Shown: positions 33,123 through 45,551, counted from the first letter of the stretch. The stretch: 64,000 nt of DNA from Gymnothorax reevesii (GCA_029721435.1 CM056580.1:78517367-78581366), one strand, 5' to 3'. Notes: generated from the sequence alone by a model not told the origin. Numbers and translations are program-made.

Positions 33123-35015
33123 ACTGAACACAACCAACTAATCACAATAACCTGCTTCTCACTCGGGGCAAACCATATGACAAGGTATCACTAAATAAAA
33201 GACTAACATTACCTGCTTACTTTCACCTAACACCGATCAAAAACACTACCTACAGAGCACTGCTCACTGTCCCTTTGGCAGTCCACCCACTCACATCACC
33301 TACTGCAGGACACAGAGGTCACCTCCTGAACTCTAGAGGTTCTTTGATCACCAAGGGGATTTAGAAATTTGATTATAGGAATATCATGTCAGACCAACAT
33401 TTTTTCTCTCAGAGCAAATTAAATGAATCAACAGAAGTTTAAGTTTCTGTTCTTTCTCAGATTTCCCGGCACCTGTTAACCATCTCCTACCGCACCTTGA
33501 GCTTCTCCAAAGTCTGCCACTTTTATGCGGCAAAAGCTTTTGGGGGGTCGGGCCGTGAAGCCATGAAGCCACAGTTTCTCTTTGCATGTGACATGGCCAG
33601 GAAATAATACAGCTGAGATGACAGCTTTTGTTAAAAAAAAAAAAAAGACAGAATTTCACTCATTACTGCAGACTGCAGCTTGGTTGTTCTGAGCAAAAAA
33701 AAAAAGAACAGGCCAGAAATGGTGGAAGATTGTTCCTCATTTTTGTCAGCAAACAAAAAAAAAAAAAAATCTAAACCCAATCATTTAAAAAAAATAAATA
33801 AATAAAGGTATTTCCTCAACAGGCATTTGTTTTTAAAAATGATGCAGCTGGTTTAGGAAGGAAAAATACTATGCATCATGTAAAAAATTCTATTTAGAGT
33901 CTGTGTACATGGGGCATTTACATTCAGCAAGTAATAAGAAAGATGATTTCAGTTTAGTGCTCAAATATCTCGCCGACGGAATGGTGTAGCAATATCATGG
34001 TATTTTAACTCTAAACAGATCACATTTAGTTCTCGTCATGCTTTTCTGTTGTGTCTGACGTAAATAACCTTGACCAGTCATTTTGAAAACAGGAAAGTGT
34101 GGCTTAAGGGACCACCAGAAGATGAAGAATTACTTCTGATAGTCTGCTAATTTACTGCATTAACTTTACCTTTGGTTTGCTTTCCTTCTGTAAAATAAAG
34201 ATGTTTCAGTCCGTTATATAAATGAGTACATAATACAAAGAAGAACTGCATGATGATATTAAGAGATAACAGAAAGGTTAGGTATTATTGCGATTATGGT
34301 CGAACCAAATGTTTTTTCTCCAGAAACTGGGGCGTAAGACTGCACAGCCTTTAGTCTTTTCATAATTCATTCAGCTGAATGAATATTCCTGATGTGTTTC
34401 ATCAATTTTACTTGGGAAATCATTTACGTTTTATTAAGGCTGCAATTAGGTTTAAAATGGTGATAAAGGTTAAACACTGAGTATTAGGTCAGAGCCAATG
34501 TAATTTTTTTTTAAGAGCAAAGGAAAGGGTTAGGATATAGGTTTGTGTTTTGAGTGAGTTTTTCTTTTCACAAGTGGGATGAAACATAACCTTGAATTTA
34601 CTCGGCAGATTTCCACCAAATCACCCATTAAATCACACTTTTTAATATTTTTGTTGCATCAGCATGAATCATGATCTATTCATGAATTAGAAATCATTTT
34701 GAAAACATTTTAAAAAATTAACCAGAGCAAAGATCCTAATCGAAAACAACCTAACCTAATCCTATACTGCATATAGTGAACGCCATAAATCAGAACTCAA
34801 TTTTTCATTTGTTTCTGTACTCAAGCATTTTGAGTTCGAATGCACACATTGACAATGGCTTCAAAGCGTAGACCGCTTCACTGTGTCGGTGTTATCATCC
34901 ATTTTGGAAGAACTTTTTGAACCGTACTGAGTGATATGACGGCAGCATTTGTACAAGGTCCCCCCTGTTTTCAAAAACATTGGACAGTTTAATCATGTAA
35001 AAACATAGTCATATT

Positions 35016-35290
35016 TCAGATTTTGTAGCATATGCTTTGCATATAATGACTACTTGAAATCTGCACCACACAGGCATCAGCATCTTTCCTGGTGATGCTC
35101 TGCCAGGCCTGTACTGCAGCATCTTCAGTTCCTGCTTTTTTGGAGGAATATTTGCCTTCAGTCTCCACTTCTGCATGTAATATCCATGCTCTGTTGTATT
35201 CAGATCTGTTGATCAACTTGCCAAAAACCAAAATAACAAAATATGTCATTGTCCAGTGAATTATGACTTTAGGAATTTACTTCTGAAACA
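35016..35290 (-). pseudogene. Tc1-like transposase C-terminal remnant
   Basis: The - strand frame 35016-35249 contains AAVQAWQSITRKDADACVVQ. It matches the C-terminal AAV.AWQSIT.EE...LV.SI segment of a Tc1-like transposase, the same family as the fragment near 50660-50775. Only the last ~60 residues survive. It shares the sh2b3 orientation. Confidence 0.75.
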
Positions 35291-36170
35291 CAGTTTATAT
35301 CATCAATTTATTTCAACCACAATTTTTTTTGGCTTTTCCTTGACACAGTTTCCATCATGAATTCATTAAAACACGAGTATACTTGCGCTGATACGGCACA
35401 TCTAGATAAAGTGGATTTTCTATTTGTGTGAATACAAAAAAATTCAGTTATTATTGGTGTACTATTTATTCCATTTCTCTCTCCACAGTTTGTCAGATGT
35501 TGCCACAGAACTATACATGTCATTTCCATTTTAACACCATAAAGTGCTCTAATCCATAATAACAACATATACCGTGAAAAAATACTGTTTTGACAACCTA
35601 CTAGGGTGTGTACTGCTGAGTAATTACACATCCATTTTCCCACGGAAATGCATGCCTCAGTTACATTTGAAAATTTTTTAAATACAAACCTAAACTGTGA
35701 CCGTGACATGAAATGAGAACCTAAACCCAAGCCCGTGTTCATAAGTTTTACTCAGAATTTAGCAGTTTTACAGTTGGAAATAAGATGACATTTTTTTTCA
35801 GATTTTCTGATTTTGAGTGAAAAGGACTTTTAATCACAAAACTCTTTTTCATTAATATGTTTCATCAGATTTTTGACTCAATATAATTGCCAATCCATCT
35901 GATGAAAAGAATCACCAAAAATTTTGGGAAAATTTAGACAAAAGACTACAATTTTTATATTTTCTAGCTTATATCATAATTACATCATAGTTTGTTTCAA
36001 CAAATTTTCTTAATGTCTGCAACAGATAAATGTAAAATGAACAGCTAGTCAGTGGAATAAAAATATCATTTTTTTTATTTTTGGCAGCCTTTTTTTCCAT
36101 TTTTGGACATAGTCTAATGATTGAGATATATCAAGGAATTTATTCCCAAAATATTTAGAATTTTTGTTTT

Positions 36171-36174
<4 letters not shown>

Positions 36175-36261
<87 letters not shown>

Positions 36262-36307
36262 AAAATAAAATGTGTGGACTGAATGCATATGTAGATATGT
36301 ATGTATG

Positions 36308-36341
<34 letters not shown>
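36175..36341. repeat. Compound (CA)n-(TA)n and (CA)n microsatellites
   Basis: A CA tract from 36175 runs directly into about 25 TA units ending near 36257, and a second CA tract lies at 36311-36341. Several overlapping - strand frames (CVCVCV / YIYIYI) are artefacts of these tracts. Confidence 0.95.
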
Positions 36342-36345
<4 letters not shown>

Positions 36346-36718
36346 TACGCACAGCTTGTTAGACTTTAACATGTTTTTTTTATCCTTAAGAATTCAGAGG
36401 GATAAAATAAATCATCAGATATTCTAGTGTAGGAACGCAACATGCATTTTCCTGCTTTCACAAAAGACACTTTCATCATCAAAAATTTAAAACATTTAAC
36501 ATGAGCTCACCTCACCTAGTTTAACCAAATTTCCAAACAATACATTTTTAAATCTTTCGTTTATTAGTGTTACATTTAATATTTTATGATGCATGTTTTT
36601 AATCAAGCTCTAGCACTCATATAATTTATTTTCTGAAAAACATGATACTTTACCCAGCGTAGTTATTTGTTTGAAAAGTCAATTATAGCAACATGATCAA
36701 AGCCAAATCGGTTTCAGT

Positions 36719-37055
36719 TTGTGTGTGCGCGTGTGTGTGTGTGTGTATGTGCGGTGTATATATATGCGTGTGCAAGTATGTGCAGTGAGTTTTTCTTTGT
36801 GTGTTCATGTGTGTGTGATTTGTATGAGCTTGTGTGTGTGCGCATGTGCGCACTGTAAGCATGTTTGTGTGTTTGTTCATGCATGTGTTTGTGCACGTTT
36901 CCACGTGTACGTGTGACATGTGCAAGTTTGTGCAGGAATATGTGTACATGTGCACATGTAAGTGTGGAGTGTGCATGATTGTGTGTGTGGGTGTTTGTGT
37001 GGCATGTGCGGGCTTGTGTGTCTACATATGAGTGTGTGTTTATGAGGTGCGTGCG

Positions 37056-37099
<44 letters not shown>

Positions 37100-37105
37100 T
37101 GGCGT
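36719..37105. repeat. GT-rich microsatellite region
   Basis: Imperfect (GT)n with ATG/CAT interruptions (e.g. gtgtgtatgtgcggtgtata) ends in a pure GT run at about 37060-37097. Frames on both strands here, including a 215-codon - strand frame, are compositional. Confidence 0.9.
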
Positions 37106-37683
37106 GCCTCAACACGAGTCGATATTTGCGTTTCCTCTTTTCGGTTCGCTCAGAGTTCTCAGAAGTTGTCTTAACCACCAGCGCCCTGAGAAAAACAGAA
37201 TTGGCCAGATCCTGTGTTCTTCTGAGTATCAGAGTCAGAGAACAGACCTCCTCCTGTTTCTCTCTATCCCATGATGCCTCACTCCACCCACTAAAATCGC
37301 CAGTGAGCCAGTGAAAGTAGGACTGCACCTCTTCTAAATTGGATTCGGATTCTGAGCTCATTACCTGACTACAGGGTACATAATCATGCCTTGCTCATTC
37401 CAGTACTACAAAACCATCTCACAAGTAATGGCACCAAAGGCATCAAAATCACCAAAAAAACTTATGAAATACAAAAACAGACAGAAGGTAGGCTAGCCCT
37501 GAGAACTGACATTGGGTAACTTCTCACCAGTTGCACCACAATAGATAAAATGTACTCCTCTGTATTAGCAAATGGCAAATTTTTAGGGAATTCACCTTTT
37601 AGGGCAGGGGACTTGTTGGGTAAGGTGGTGTGGGGGTACAGGTGGAGATGGGGTGGCTGTGAGTGGGGGATCAGGGTACTGAC

Positions 37684-37855
37684 CTGTCGGGGTGGGCCCG
37701 GCCACCACGAAGTCGGACAGCCTAACATCGCAAGCGGCTCCGCACTCTAGAGGGATGGGCGACAGGCGGAAGTGGCTCAGCATGTCCATCACAGAGGAGA
37801 AACGTAGGTGCTGCACTCGACACTGACCCCACTCTGTCAGAGAGAGACGCAGGTG
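37684..37855 (-). CDS. sh2b3: sh2b3 exon: C-terminal half of SH2 domain
   Basis: 57 codons plus one base: [57 protein letters not shown]. The mammalian counterpart is [52 protein letters not shown]. It supplies the second half of the SH2 phosphotyrosine-binding fold, including the [11 protein letters not shown] helix and the PIPLECG strand, which is diagnostic of the SH2B family. The acceptor is tctctctgcgcag and the donor is ACAG|gtcagt. It starts in phase 0 and ends in phase 1. Confidence 0.97.
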
Positions 37856-40624
37856 CTGCGCAGAGAGAGAACATAAAGCATTATGCATCTCCATTACATA
37901 CAACAAAAAGCATAATACACATCTACACAATATATACGGTGTTATATATGACAATTAAACAACAGAACACAAGTTGTAGTAATTAGCATCACAGGTGTAA
38001 TTTGGTCACGGGCATGAAGCGAAGCTAAATAGATCATCACAGCCATGATGTTATTTGTCATAACATACGGTCCTCAAGTCTTCCATAGGATTTAGACAAC
38101 AGTATTAATTTCATAGCAACTGTTTCATGGTTTCACCTAAAATTAAACACAAAAACTAGAATGGTTTTTACTCGTAAAAACAGATGTCTCCCCCTTCCCC
38201 CATTTCACATTTTAGAGTTATGGTCCGGAAACGAGTCCCACCCTTCAATATGCCCAAGTACAAATTGTTGCCATGGAAACAGAAAAAATAAAATTCAAAA
38301 GCAGTTCAAAGCCTGAAAAGGCACATCTACATTTTATGGAGAGACACTATATCAAATTTGGTGAGAATTGGTTCGAACAGTCTCAGAGTTATGCTGCGGA
38401 AACAAATGGGAACGCCAACGCCGACGCCAACGGGAATTCAGGCCAAAACAATGTGTCTCCACCCCCAGGAAGGAGAAGACATAATAAAGTCGAGATTAAC
38501 AGTTTTAACGGCTCAGCGAAAAAAGCAGTTCCACAAACCAAAACTTGTGGCAGAGCAATGCAAATAGATTTGAGGGCTTACACGTCGAGAAATTTAATCT
38601 GTATCACCAAGCTGATTAACATTCACACTGTTTCACTGTCTTCTTCAGACTAGTTTCCCAAATCAAACATCAAACATTAAACGCACAACCTCCTTCAAAA
38701 TGCAATGTTGCAGGGACTAAGTGGTAAATTCAATTCCGAAAAATGCTGTGTTCGCTTTACCAAAAAAGATTAACTGCTCTGTTAACTGCCATGTTAGGTT
38801 TTAGCATATCCTGCAATGTGACACAATGAAAATTTTTTTCCTGTCCAAATTTATTTGGACAGAACTGTGTATGGTGGAGTACAGGTGTGTGTTTGAGGAT
38901 GCTAGTGTGCTGTGCTGTGTTTGTATGGTGTTGTAGATGAGTGTTTGAGGATGTTAGTGTGCTGTGCTGTGTTTGTGTGGTGTGTAGGTGAGTGTTTGAG
39001 GATGTTAGTGTGCTGTGCTGTGTTTGTGTGGTGTGTAGGTGAGTGTTTGAGGATGTTAGTGTGCTGTGCTGTGTTTGTGTGGTGTGTAGGTGAGTGTTTG
39101 AAGATGTTAGTGTGCTGTGCTGTGTTTGTGTGGTGTGTAGGTGAGTGTTTAAGGATGTTAGTGTGCTGTGCTGTGTTTGTGTGGTGTGTAGGTGAGTGTT
39201 TGAGGATGTTAGTGTGCTGTGCTGTGTTTGTGTGGTGTGTAGGTGAGTGTTTGAGGATGTTAGAGTGCTGTGCTGTGTTTGTGTGGTGTGTAGGTGAGTG
39301 TTTGAGGATGCTAGTGTGCTGTGCTGTGTTTGTATGGTGTGGTAGGTGAGTGTTTGAGGATGTTAGAGTGCTGTGCTGTGTTTGTGTGGTGTGTAGGTGA
39401 GTGTTTGAGGATGTTAGTGAGCTGTGCTGTGTTTGTGTGGTGTGTAGGTGAGTGTTTGAGGATGTTAGAGTGCTGTGCTGTGTTTGTGTGGTGTGTAGGT
39501 GAGTGTTTGAGGATGCTAGTGAGCTGTGCTGTGTTTGTATGGTGTTGTAGGTGAGTGTTTGAGGATGCTAGTGTGCTGTGCTGTGTTTGTATGGTGTGGT
39601 AGGTGAGTGTTTGAGGATGTTAGAGTGCTGTGCTGTGTTTGTGTGGTGTGTAGGTGAGTGTTTGAGGATGCTAGTGAGCTGTGCTGTGTTTGTATGGTGT
39701 TGTAGGTGAGTGTTTGAGGATGCTAGTGTGCTGTGCTGTGTTTGTATGGTGTGGTAGGTGAGTGTTTGAGGATGTTAGAGTGCTGTGCTGTGTTTGTGTG
39801 GTGTGTAGGTGAGTGTTTGAGGATGCTAGTGAGCTGTGCTGTGTTTGTGTGGTGTGTAGGTGAGTGTTTGAGGATGCTAGTGTGCTGTGCTGTGTTTGTA
39901 CAGTGTGTAGGTGAGTGTTTGAGGATGCTAGTGAGCTGTGCTGTGTTTGTGTGGTGTGTAGGTGAGTGTTTGAGGATGTTAGAGTGCTGTGCTGTGTTTG
40001 TATGGTGTGGTAGGTGAGTGTTTGAGGATGTTAGAGTGCTGTGCTGTGTTTGTGTGGTGTGTAGGTGAGTGTTTGAGGATGCTAGTGTGCTGTGCTGTGT
40101 TTGTGTGGTGTGTAGGTGAGTGTTTGAGGATGTTAGAGTGCTGTGCTGTGTTTGTGTGGTGTGTAGGTGAGTGTTTGAGGATGCTAGTGAGCTGTGCTGT
40201 GTTTGTGTGGTGTGTAGGTGAGTGTTTGAGGATGTTAGAGTGCTGTGCTGTGTTTGTATGGTGTGGTAGGTGAGTGTTTGAGGATGTTAGAGTGCTGTGC
40301 TGTGTTTGTGTGGTGTGTAGGTGAGTGTTTGAGGATGCTAGTGTGCTGTGCTGTGTTTGTATGGTGTTGTAGGTGAGTGTTTGAGGATGTTAGAGTGCTG
40401 TGCTGTGTTTGTGTGGTGTGTAGGTGAGTGTTTGAGTATGTTAGTGTGGTGTGCTGTGTTTGTGTGGTGGGTAGGTGAGTGTTTGAGGATGCTAGTGTGC
40501 TGTGCTGTGTTTGTGTGGTGTGTAGGTGAGTGTTTGAGGATGCTAGTGTGCTGTGCTGTGTTTGTACAGTGTGTAGGTGAGTGTTTGAGGATGTTGTGTT
40601 TGGGGTGTGTGCATAGAGAATCAC
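37856..40624 (-). other. sh2b3: sh2b3 intron, 2.8 kb, dominated by a VNTR
   Basis: The donor is CCAAG|gtgatt and the acceptor is gcgcag. A 51-bp VNTR fills 38887-40600. In 37870-38880 I see no gene. 38210-38520 looks like an interspersed repeat ending in a gccaacgccgacgccaac motif, but it could not be delimited. Confidence 0.85.
38887..40600. repeat. 51-bp VNTR, about 33 units, in sh2b3 intron
   Basis: The unit is of the form gtgctgtgctgtgtttgtgt + ggtgtgtaggtgagtgtttg + aggatgttagt. Variants include gttag/gctag, agtgc/tgtgc/tgagc and a 52-bp form with tatggtgtggtagg. The 52-bp variants recur about every 256 bp (near 39321, 39577; then 39733, 39989, 40245), showing a five-unit higher-order period. 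Because 51 is a multiple of three, both strands stay open for long distances (17-residue repeats). The array ends about 25 bp from the SH2 exon donor at 40624. Confidence 0.96.
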
Positions 40625-40839
40625 CTTGGCCTTGCCCTGGAAGTTGAAGGTCAGTACGTAGTCGCCTCGGCGTGTTTCGCTCTGCCGCACGAGGAACACG
40701 CCGTGGCCCTCAGGCCCTGACATCTGCACAAGGTGAGCTGCCTTCACGCGTGAGATGGGCCCGTGGAACCAGGGGTAAGCCCACAGGAAGTGGTCCCCCT
40801 TCTGACACCCCTGCTCTGGCCGGGAGAACGTTGGGGACC
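40625..40839 (-). CDS. sh2b3: sh2b3 exon: linker and N-terminal half of SH2 domain
   Basis: Two bases complete a Gly codon, then 71 codons: [71 protein letters not shown]. The mammalian counterpart is [70 protein letters not shown] (alpha-A) and FLVRQSE, with the invariant phosphotyrosine-binding Arg, are intact. The domain should therefore bind phosphotyrosine, as SH2B3 does at JAK2 and cytokine receptors at the plasma membrane. The acceptor is tctgctcttag and the donor is CCAAG|gtgatt. Read-through past the donor stays open into the 51-bp VNTR. Confidence 0.97.
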
Positions 40840-43462
40840 CTAAGAGCAGAGGAGCCATGTTAATGACATCAAGTGGGAAAGAGGGCAGAGTTCACCAATA
40901 CCCCTGACCCCCCCCATCCTTTCCCATGTTCCCACTGGGGATATAAAAATTATTAGACCCACATGACTGTTTAGAGGCTGGAGAAAAACTAGATCCAGAC
41001 ATATTTTTTTTAAATGGAATTTATTAGTAGGCTCACATTATTATAGAAGATAGAGTATGCAAAAATTTATTTATAGCAAATTTAGTTCGCTTCTTGATTA
41101 TATACTAAAAATGTAATTTCATTGCCTATCAATTGGCATTTCCAAGTTCTTGTTTATTTTTCAAGCTGGTGGTATTCTCTTTACAACTTATTAACATTGG
41201 TTAATTTTATTAGTTCAAAAAGTCTTCAATTTTTAAAATGCTTACATAAAATCAAAGAGTGTTTTTTTTTATTTTAGATGCACTGCAATTGCTTTCAATT
41301 TGATTACATGAAGATAATGTACAATGTCATTCTTTGTTTTCAGTAGTATAAATTCTCTGTGTCTAGTTGTTCGGCAGGTAGATTCTAGATGCACGACAGA
41401 AAGTAGTAAGAACGGGTTTGTTCAATAAAACAATTTATGTTTATGTAAGTAAAAGAAATCACAGGAAGATAATGCTGCAAGTTAAAGTATTGGAATGATT
41501 CCTAGTCTAGATTTTACGCCAACTTGCGTCGCCGGTCAGCAAGGGGCCGCGACCAGCAGACCAGTGTCCTCACAAACCAATGCGATCGTAATCTCCATTA
41601 GAATCACAGTCTTCAGAACTGGACACCGTAACTCTCCACCTGACACTTCAGGAGGCTGACGCTTTAGTAACTCAGACTCAGATATTCTCAACGTTAAAAT
41701 ATTTACATATTTAAAGCAAGAAGATATAGGTTATTCATTTTTTTTATACAGCAACACAAGAGGTCTAGGACTTCACCTGATCATTTTGACCAACATTGAT
41801 GCGGATCCATTTAGCTTACCAGTCATTTTAGTTTTTAATCTAATATATTTTATGCAGTATACTGGCAGCTCAACCCCTTTACTTCGTAGTCCAAGCAATG
41901 AAATTAAATGAAAGTGTATCCACATCCTAGAAATGGCAACATATCTCTCAAGTCGATGCATCACATCTGTTTCCAATGCCACTGTTGACACATCGCAACA
42001 CATTGCCCGTTTCCAGTCATACGAGATTGCATAGCACAGATATTAATATGCCAAATTGAATGTGCTGAAGCTTATTTTCAAATAGTTTTCTTTTTAAAAC
42101 AAGTTATTGGATATTTATGGCACTTAGCACAGCACCTCTCCTCTTCAAGGCAAAATTTTTGAGACAACAGTCAGGCAAAAATTATCACTGAAAGGACGGA
42201 TGGACAGACGGAAAGACGGACGGAATCCTTGGTAAGGTCGGGGTTTAAAAAACATGAGCCACATCCACACCAGACTCTTCCCATTATTCTTGACCCAGAA
42301 GGGCTGCTGTTTAACTTTCCTGCATCCAATGACGACTTCTCTCTCACGAGGAGACAGTTTGTGCAATCCAACCAGCAGTAGTTTTTTTAATATAATGTTT
42401 TCACAAAATTCTAATACAGTGCTCTAGATCCCTATTGCGTTCAATTACCAGAAGTAACTGTGACATCAACTTTTGCTTATCTGTTGCCACACACTTTAAA
42501 GGTTTAATTAGCGCACTCACTGCTTGAGTAACAAGGAGGTTCATGTCGCTGTAATTTCAAACAGACTGCATTTCAGAAAAAGACAGTCTTCAGCAGAAAC
42601 TGTCCTACCCACAAAACTAAAATGGAGTAATGATAAGCTGAACAATTATGGAGAGACTCTAGGTATTAACTTTTTGTTCCAGCACCGCACTATAATGCCT
42701 GGTTCAATTAATTAACTTATCATGGTCTTTAATTAAGGCACTCATGGTGGTGTCAGTGGCTTTGAGCTGGGTTGGGAAAAAAAACCCAACCACAGTAGGC
42801 CTTCAGATAAGATTAGCCACCCCTGTGTCAAACTGAGAGGTACTGCAGTGCACCCACAGAACACCAAAGGAACAACTAATACTGTTATGCAATTTAGTGT
42901 GACTTGTATAATTTAAAGACAAATATCAGCAGGAGCAAGCGGTGAAAACAGACAGTAATCATTACATTTATTGCTACTGCAGTGTTGTCACAATGTAAAC
43001 AGTAACTGACACAGTTATTGGGACTGCAGGGTTGTCTCAGTGCCAGCAGTAATCATCAAACTTACTGCTACGGCTGTCATTACAGTGCGGACTGCAGTCA
43101 TGTTCACTGGTACTGCAGAGATTTTCTAGCTTCACAGTACAGTGTTGTTGCAGTGCAGACAGTGATCATAATAATTATTGGTCCAGCAGTGTTGCTATAG
43201 GGCAAGAAAGCTTCATTATACTTCTTAGATGTGCAGTATCGTCACTATGCAGACACTTAATCGCTACAGTTACTAGTACTGCAGTACCATAACACTGTAA
43301 AATGAAATTGTTATAGTTATTGGTACTGCGATGCTGTAACAGTGCCGACAGTGATCATTATAGTTATAGTATCCTCTTAGTCAAACCACTCAGAGTAAAG
43401 GCAATAGTTCAGGACAAAGTGAAAGGCTGTAAGTGAAAGAGAAAGAGGCACTTTGGACCCAC
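40840..43462 (-). other. sh2b3: sh2b3 intron, 2.6 kb, no recognised elements
   Basis: The donor is ACAAG|gtgggt and the acceptor is tctgctcttag. Most of the sequence is AT-rich. 42190-42225 has a ggacggatggacagacgg-type tract reminiscent of the block at 14829. 42960-43370 has repeated cagtgttg..ctgcag-style phrases (atcattacagttattggtact-like) of uncertain nature. I see no gene. Confidence 0.7.
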
Positions 43463-43554
43463 CTTGTCCTGCAGACTCTGAGCTTCCTCTTCTGGTGCTG
43501 GTGACAGGGTCACCCAGGGGCATAGTGAGCAGCTCCATATCCACACTGTCCGAC
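43463..43554 (-). CDS. sh2b3: sh2b3 exon: PH-SH2 linker
   Basis: 92 bp: one base completes a Gly, then SDSVDMELLTMPLGDPVTST, RRGSSESAGQ, plus one base. It aligns loosely with the mammalian linker (..ESTEAEMHIP..STSSSPRGSTDSLNQG), including the RRGSSES / PRGSTDS serine cluster. Placement is set by intron phases (2 to 1) and order between the PH and SH2 exons. The acceptor is ctgtgttgcag and the donor is ACAAG|gtgggt. A CA-rich tandem array starts about 8 bp upstream of the acceptor. Confidence 0.92.
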
Positions 43555-43561
43555 CTGCAAC

Positions 43562-43892
43562 ACAGACACTGTTACACGCTGTACAACCAGTAATACAGTT
43601 ACACTCAGTCTAACCAGTAGCACACACTATTACATATTGTTCAACTTGTAATACTCAAATACACACACACACACACACACACATACACACACACACACAG
43701 TGTTACACACCGACCAACCAGTAACAGAGTTACACTCAGTCTAACCTGTAGCACACATAATTACATACTGTTCAACGTGTAACAGGCACACACATACACA
43801 CACACACACACACTATTACACACTGTCCAATCAGTAACACTGTTACGCCCAAACTAACCAATAGCACACACTATTACATACTGTTCAACCTG

Positions 43893-43929
<37 letters not shown>

Positions 43930-44350
43930 CAGTTACGCACCATCCAACCAGTAACACACTTACACCCAGTCTAACCTGTAGCACACACTATTACATATCA
44001 CTCAACTGGTAACACACACATGCAGGCACACACACAGTTACACACCGACCAACCAGTAACAGAGTTAAACCCAATCAGCACACAGTATTACATACTGTTC
44101 AATCAGAAACACACACACACACACTGTATCACAATGTCTCACTACAGACAATGTTCCACTACCTGACCAGTAACCCACACACTGTTACACACTGCCCAGC
44201 CTATATCAAAAACTGTAATGCACTGTCCAACCTCAAGATATACTGTGTTACTCAGTGTCCAAGCAATGCACACAATGTTGTACACTGACAAACCAGAAAC
44301 ACACATAATATTGCACAGAGTCCGACCAGTGAGAGACACACAGTTACACA
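43562..44350. repeat. ~130-bp tandem array with embedded (CA)n, next to a splice acceptor
   Basis: Units read like ctgtccaaccagtaacacagttacacccagtctaacctgtagcacacactattacatactgttcaacctgtaacacac(ac)n (composite shown in words: ccaaccagtaac, cagtctaacctgtagcac, attacatactgttcaa, then a CA run). Four to five units are visible to about 44130, and decayed pieces (tgttacacac.., taccatatgga) continue to about 45010. Confidence 0.8.
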
Positions 44351-45271
44351 CTGTCCCACCTGGAACTCAGGTACATGCTGTCTGAGTCAGAACACAAAAA
44401 CTGTAACAGATGTCTGTACCATTTGGCCTGTTACACACAAATAACTAAGTCTGCAACATATAGACAGTTACACACCTAACCATGTCTGTACCAAACAGCC
44501 TGTTACGCACAACGAGCAGTCTGTACTGTATATACTGTTACATACAGTACCTATGATCATATGGCCTCTTACACACAACTAACACTCCATGACAAAACTG
44601 TAGCTAACAGAGTCTGCATATATAGCTTGTTAAACACAATTAACAGAGTCTGTACCAAATAGACTTTTAAAATGCCAGTCGGCACCATATGGACTGTCAC
44701 ACATAACTAACACTTTGGACCACATAGACTATTACACACTGAACACAAGCAGTACTATAAACAGTCAGTACAATATAGGCCTTTACACATCTCAGAGTCA
44801 GTAGCTTGTTACACAGAATTAATAGTTTGTACCATATGGACAATTGCACATCTAACAATCAGTAACAGCCTGTTGCACACAACTAACAAACTTTGTACCA
44901 CATAGACAATTAGAAATCTAACAGCATCAGATAGACAGCCTGTAACATGCAATAAACAGTACCATACAAACAGTTTCACACTGAATAGAGTCAGTAATAT
45001 ATACCCAGTTACACGCCTAGAAGAGTCTGTGACACATCAGCTGCCCATTGAAACACATTCAGTGACAAGAACACAACACGGATATACTTTTTGTCACATT
45101 CAGAGTTAAAATAAGACCAACCGAAGTGGCTGGTCTATTAAAAATGGCCCAGCAACTTTTCAGTGAGATAATCAGCCAAACACAGTCGATACTTCTATCA
45201 CCGTGTCAGGGGTGGTCAGACACCGAGAGGAAGTGAGTAAGTAAAGGGGGATGGTGAGAGTGAGAGTGAGC

Positions 45272-45273
45272 GT

Positions 45274-45310
<37 letters not shown>

Positions 45311-45551
45311 GGAGAGAGAGAGAGCTCAGAGGAAGTGGCTCGAGCGGCACCAAGCAGCAGGCTCACTCACTCAGGAAGCACGTCTTGTAATTCTGGGAAA
45401 TGTGAAATGTTATTGTTTCTCTGACCCAAAGAAATGCTGAAGACTGAGTGCGGGTGATAGAGGGAGTGAGTGAGCGAGATAAAAGAAAGATAAGAGGAGG
45501 GAGAAAGACAGGCAGACAGTGAAAGAAAGAAAGAAAGAAAGAAAGAAAGAA
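45272..45551. repeat. (GA)n and (GAAA)n microsatellites
   Basis: GA with a GACA interruption lies at 45272-45325, and (GAAA)n lies at 45525-45551, with ordinary sequence between. Low-complexity - strand frames (SLSLSLT, FFLSFFLS) come from these tracts. Confidence 0.9.

Larger units (their letters stand above)
30584..37683 (-). other. sh2b3: sh2b3 intron, 7.1 kb
   Basis: The donor is ACAG|gtcagt and the acceptor is cacacag. It contains a 31-bp minisatellite (30593-31139 and decayed units 31666-31880), two copies of a 526-bp direct repeat, a Tc1 remnant (35016-35290) and CA/TA/GT microsatellites (36175-36341; 36719-37105). In 31880-32596, 33123-35015, 35291-36170, 36345-36715 and 37110-37683 I see nothing beyond AT-rich sequence, poly-A tracts (33629-33645, 33757-33770) and spurious frames. 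Confidence 0.8.

Noticed and set aside
36714..37361. 215-codon - strand frame
   Set aside because: It is mostly translated (CA)n microsatellite (HTHTHT), with no conserved domain.
38912..40647. Chain of + strand frames with [16 protein letters not shown] repeats
   Set aside because: These are products of the 51-bp VNTR (multiple of three), on the strand opposite to sh2b3, with no independent support for a gene.
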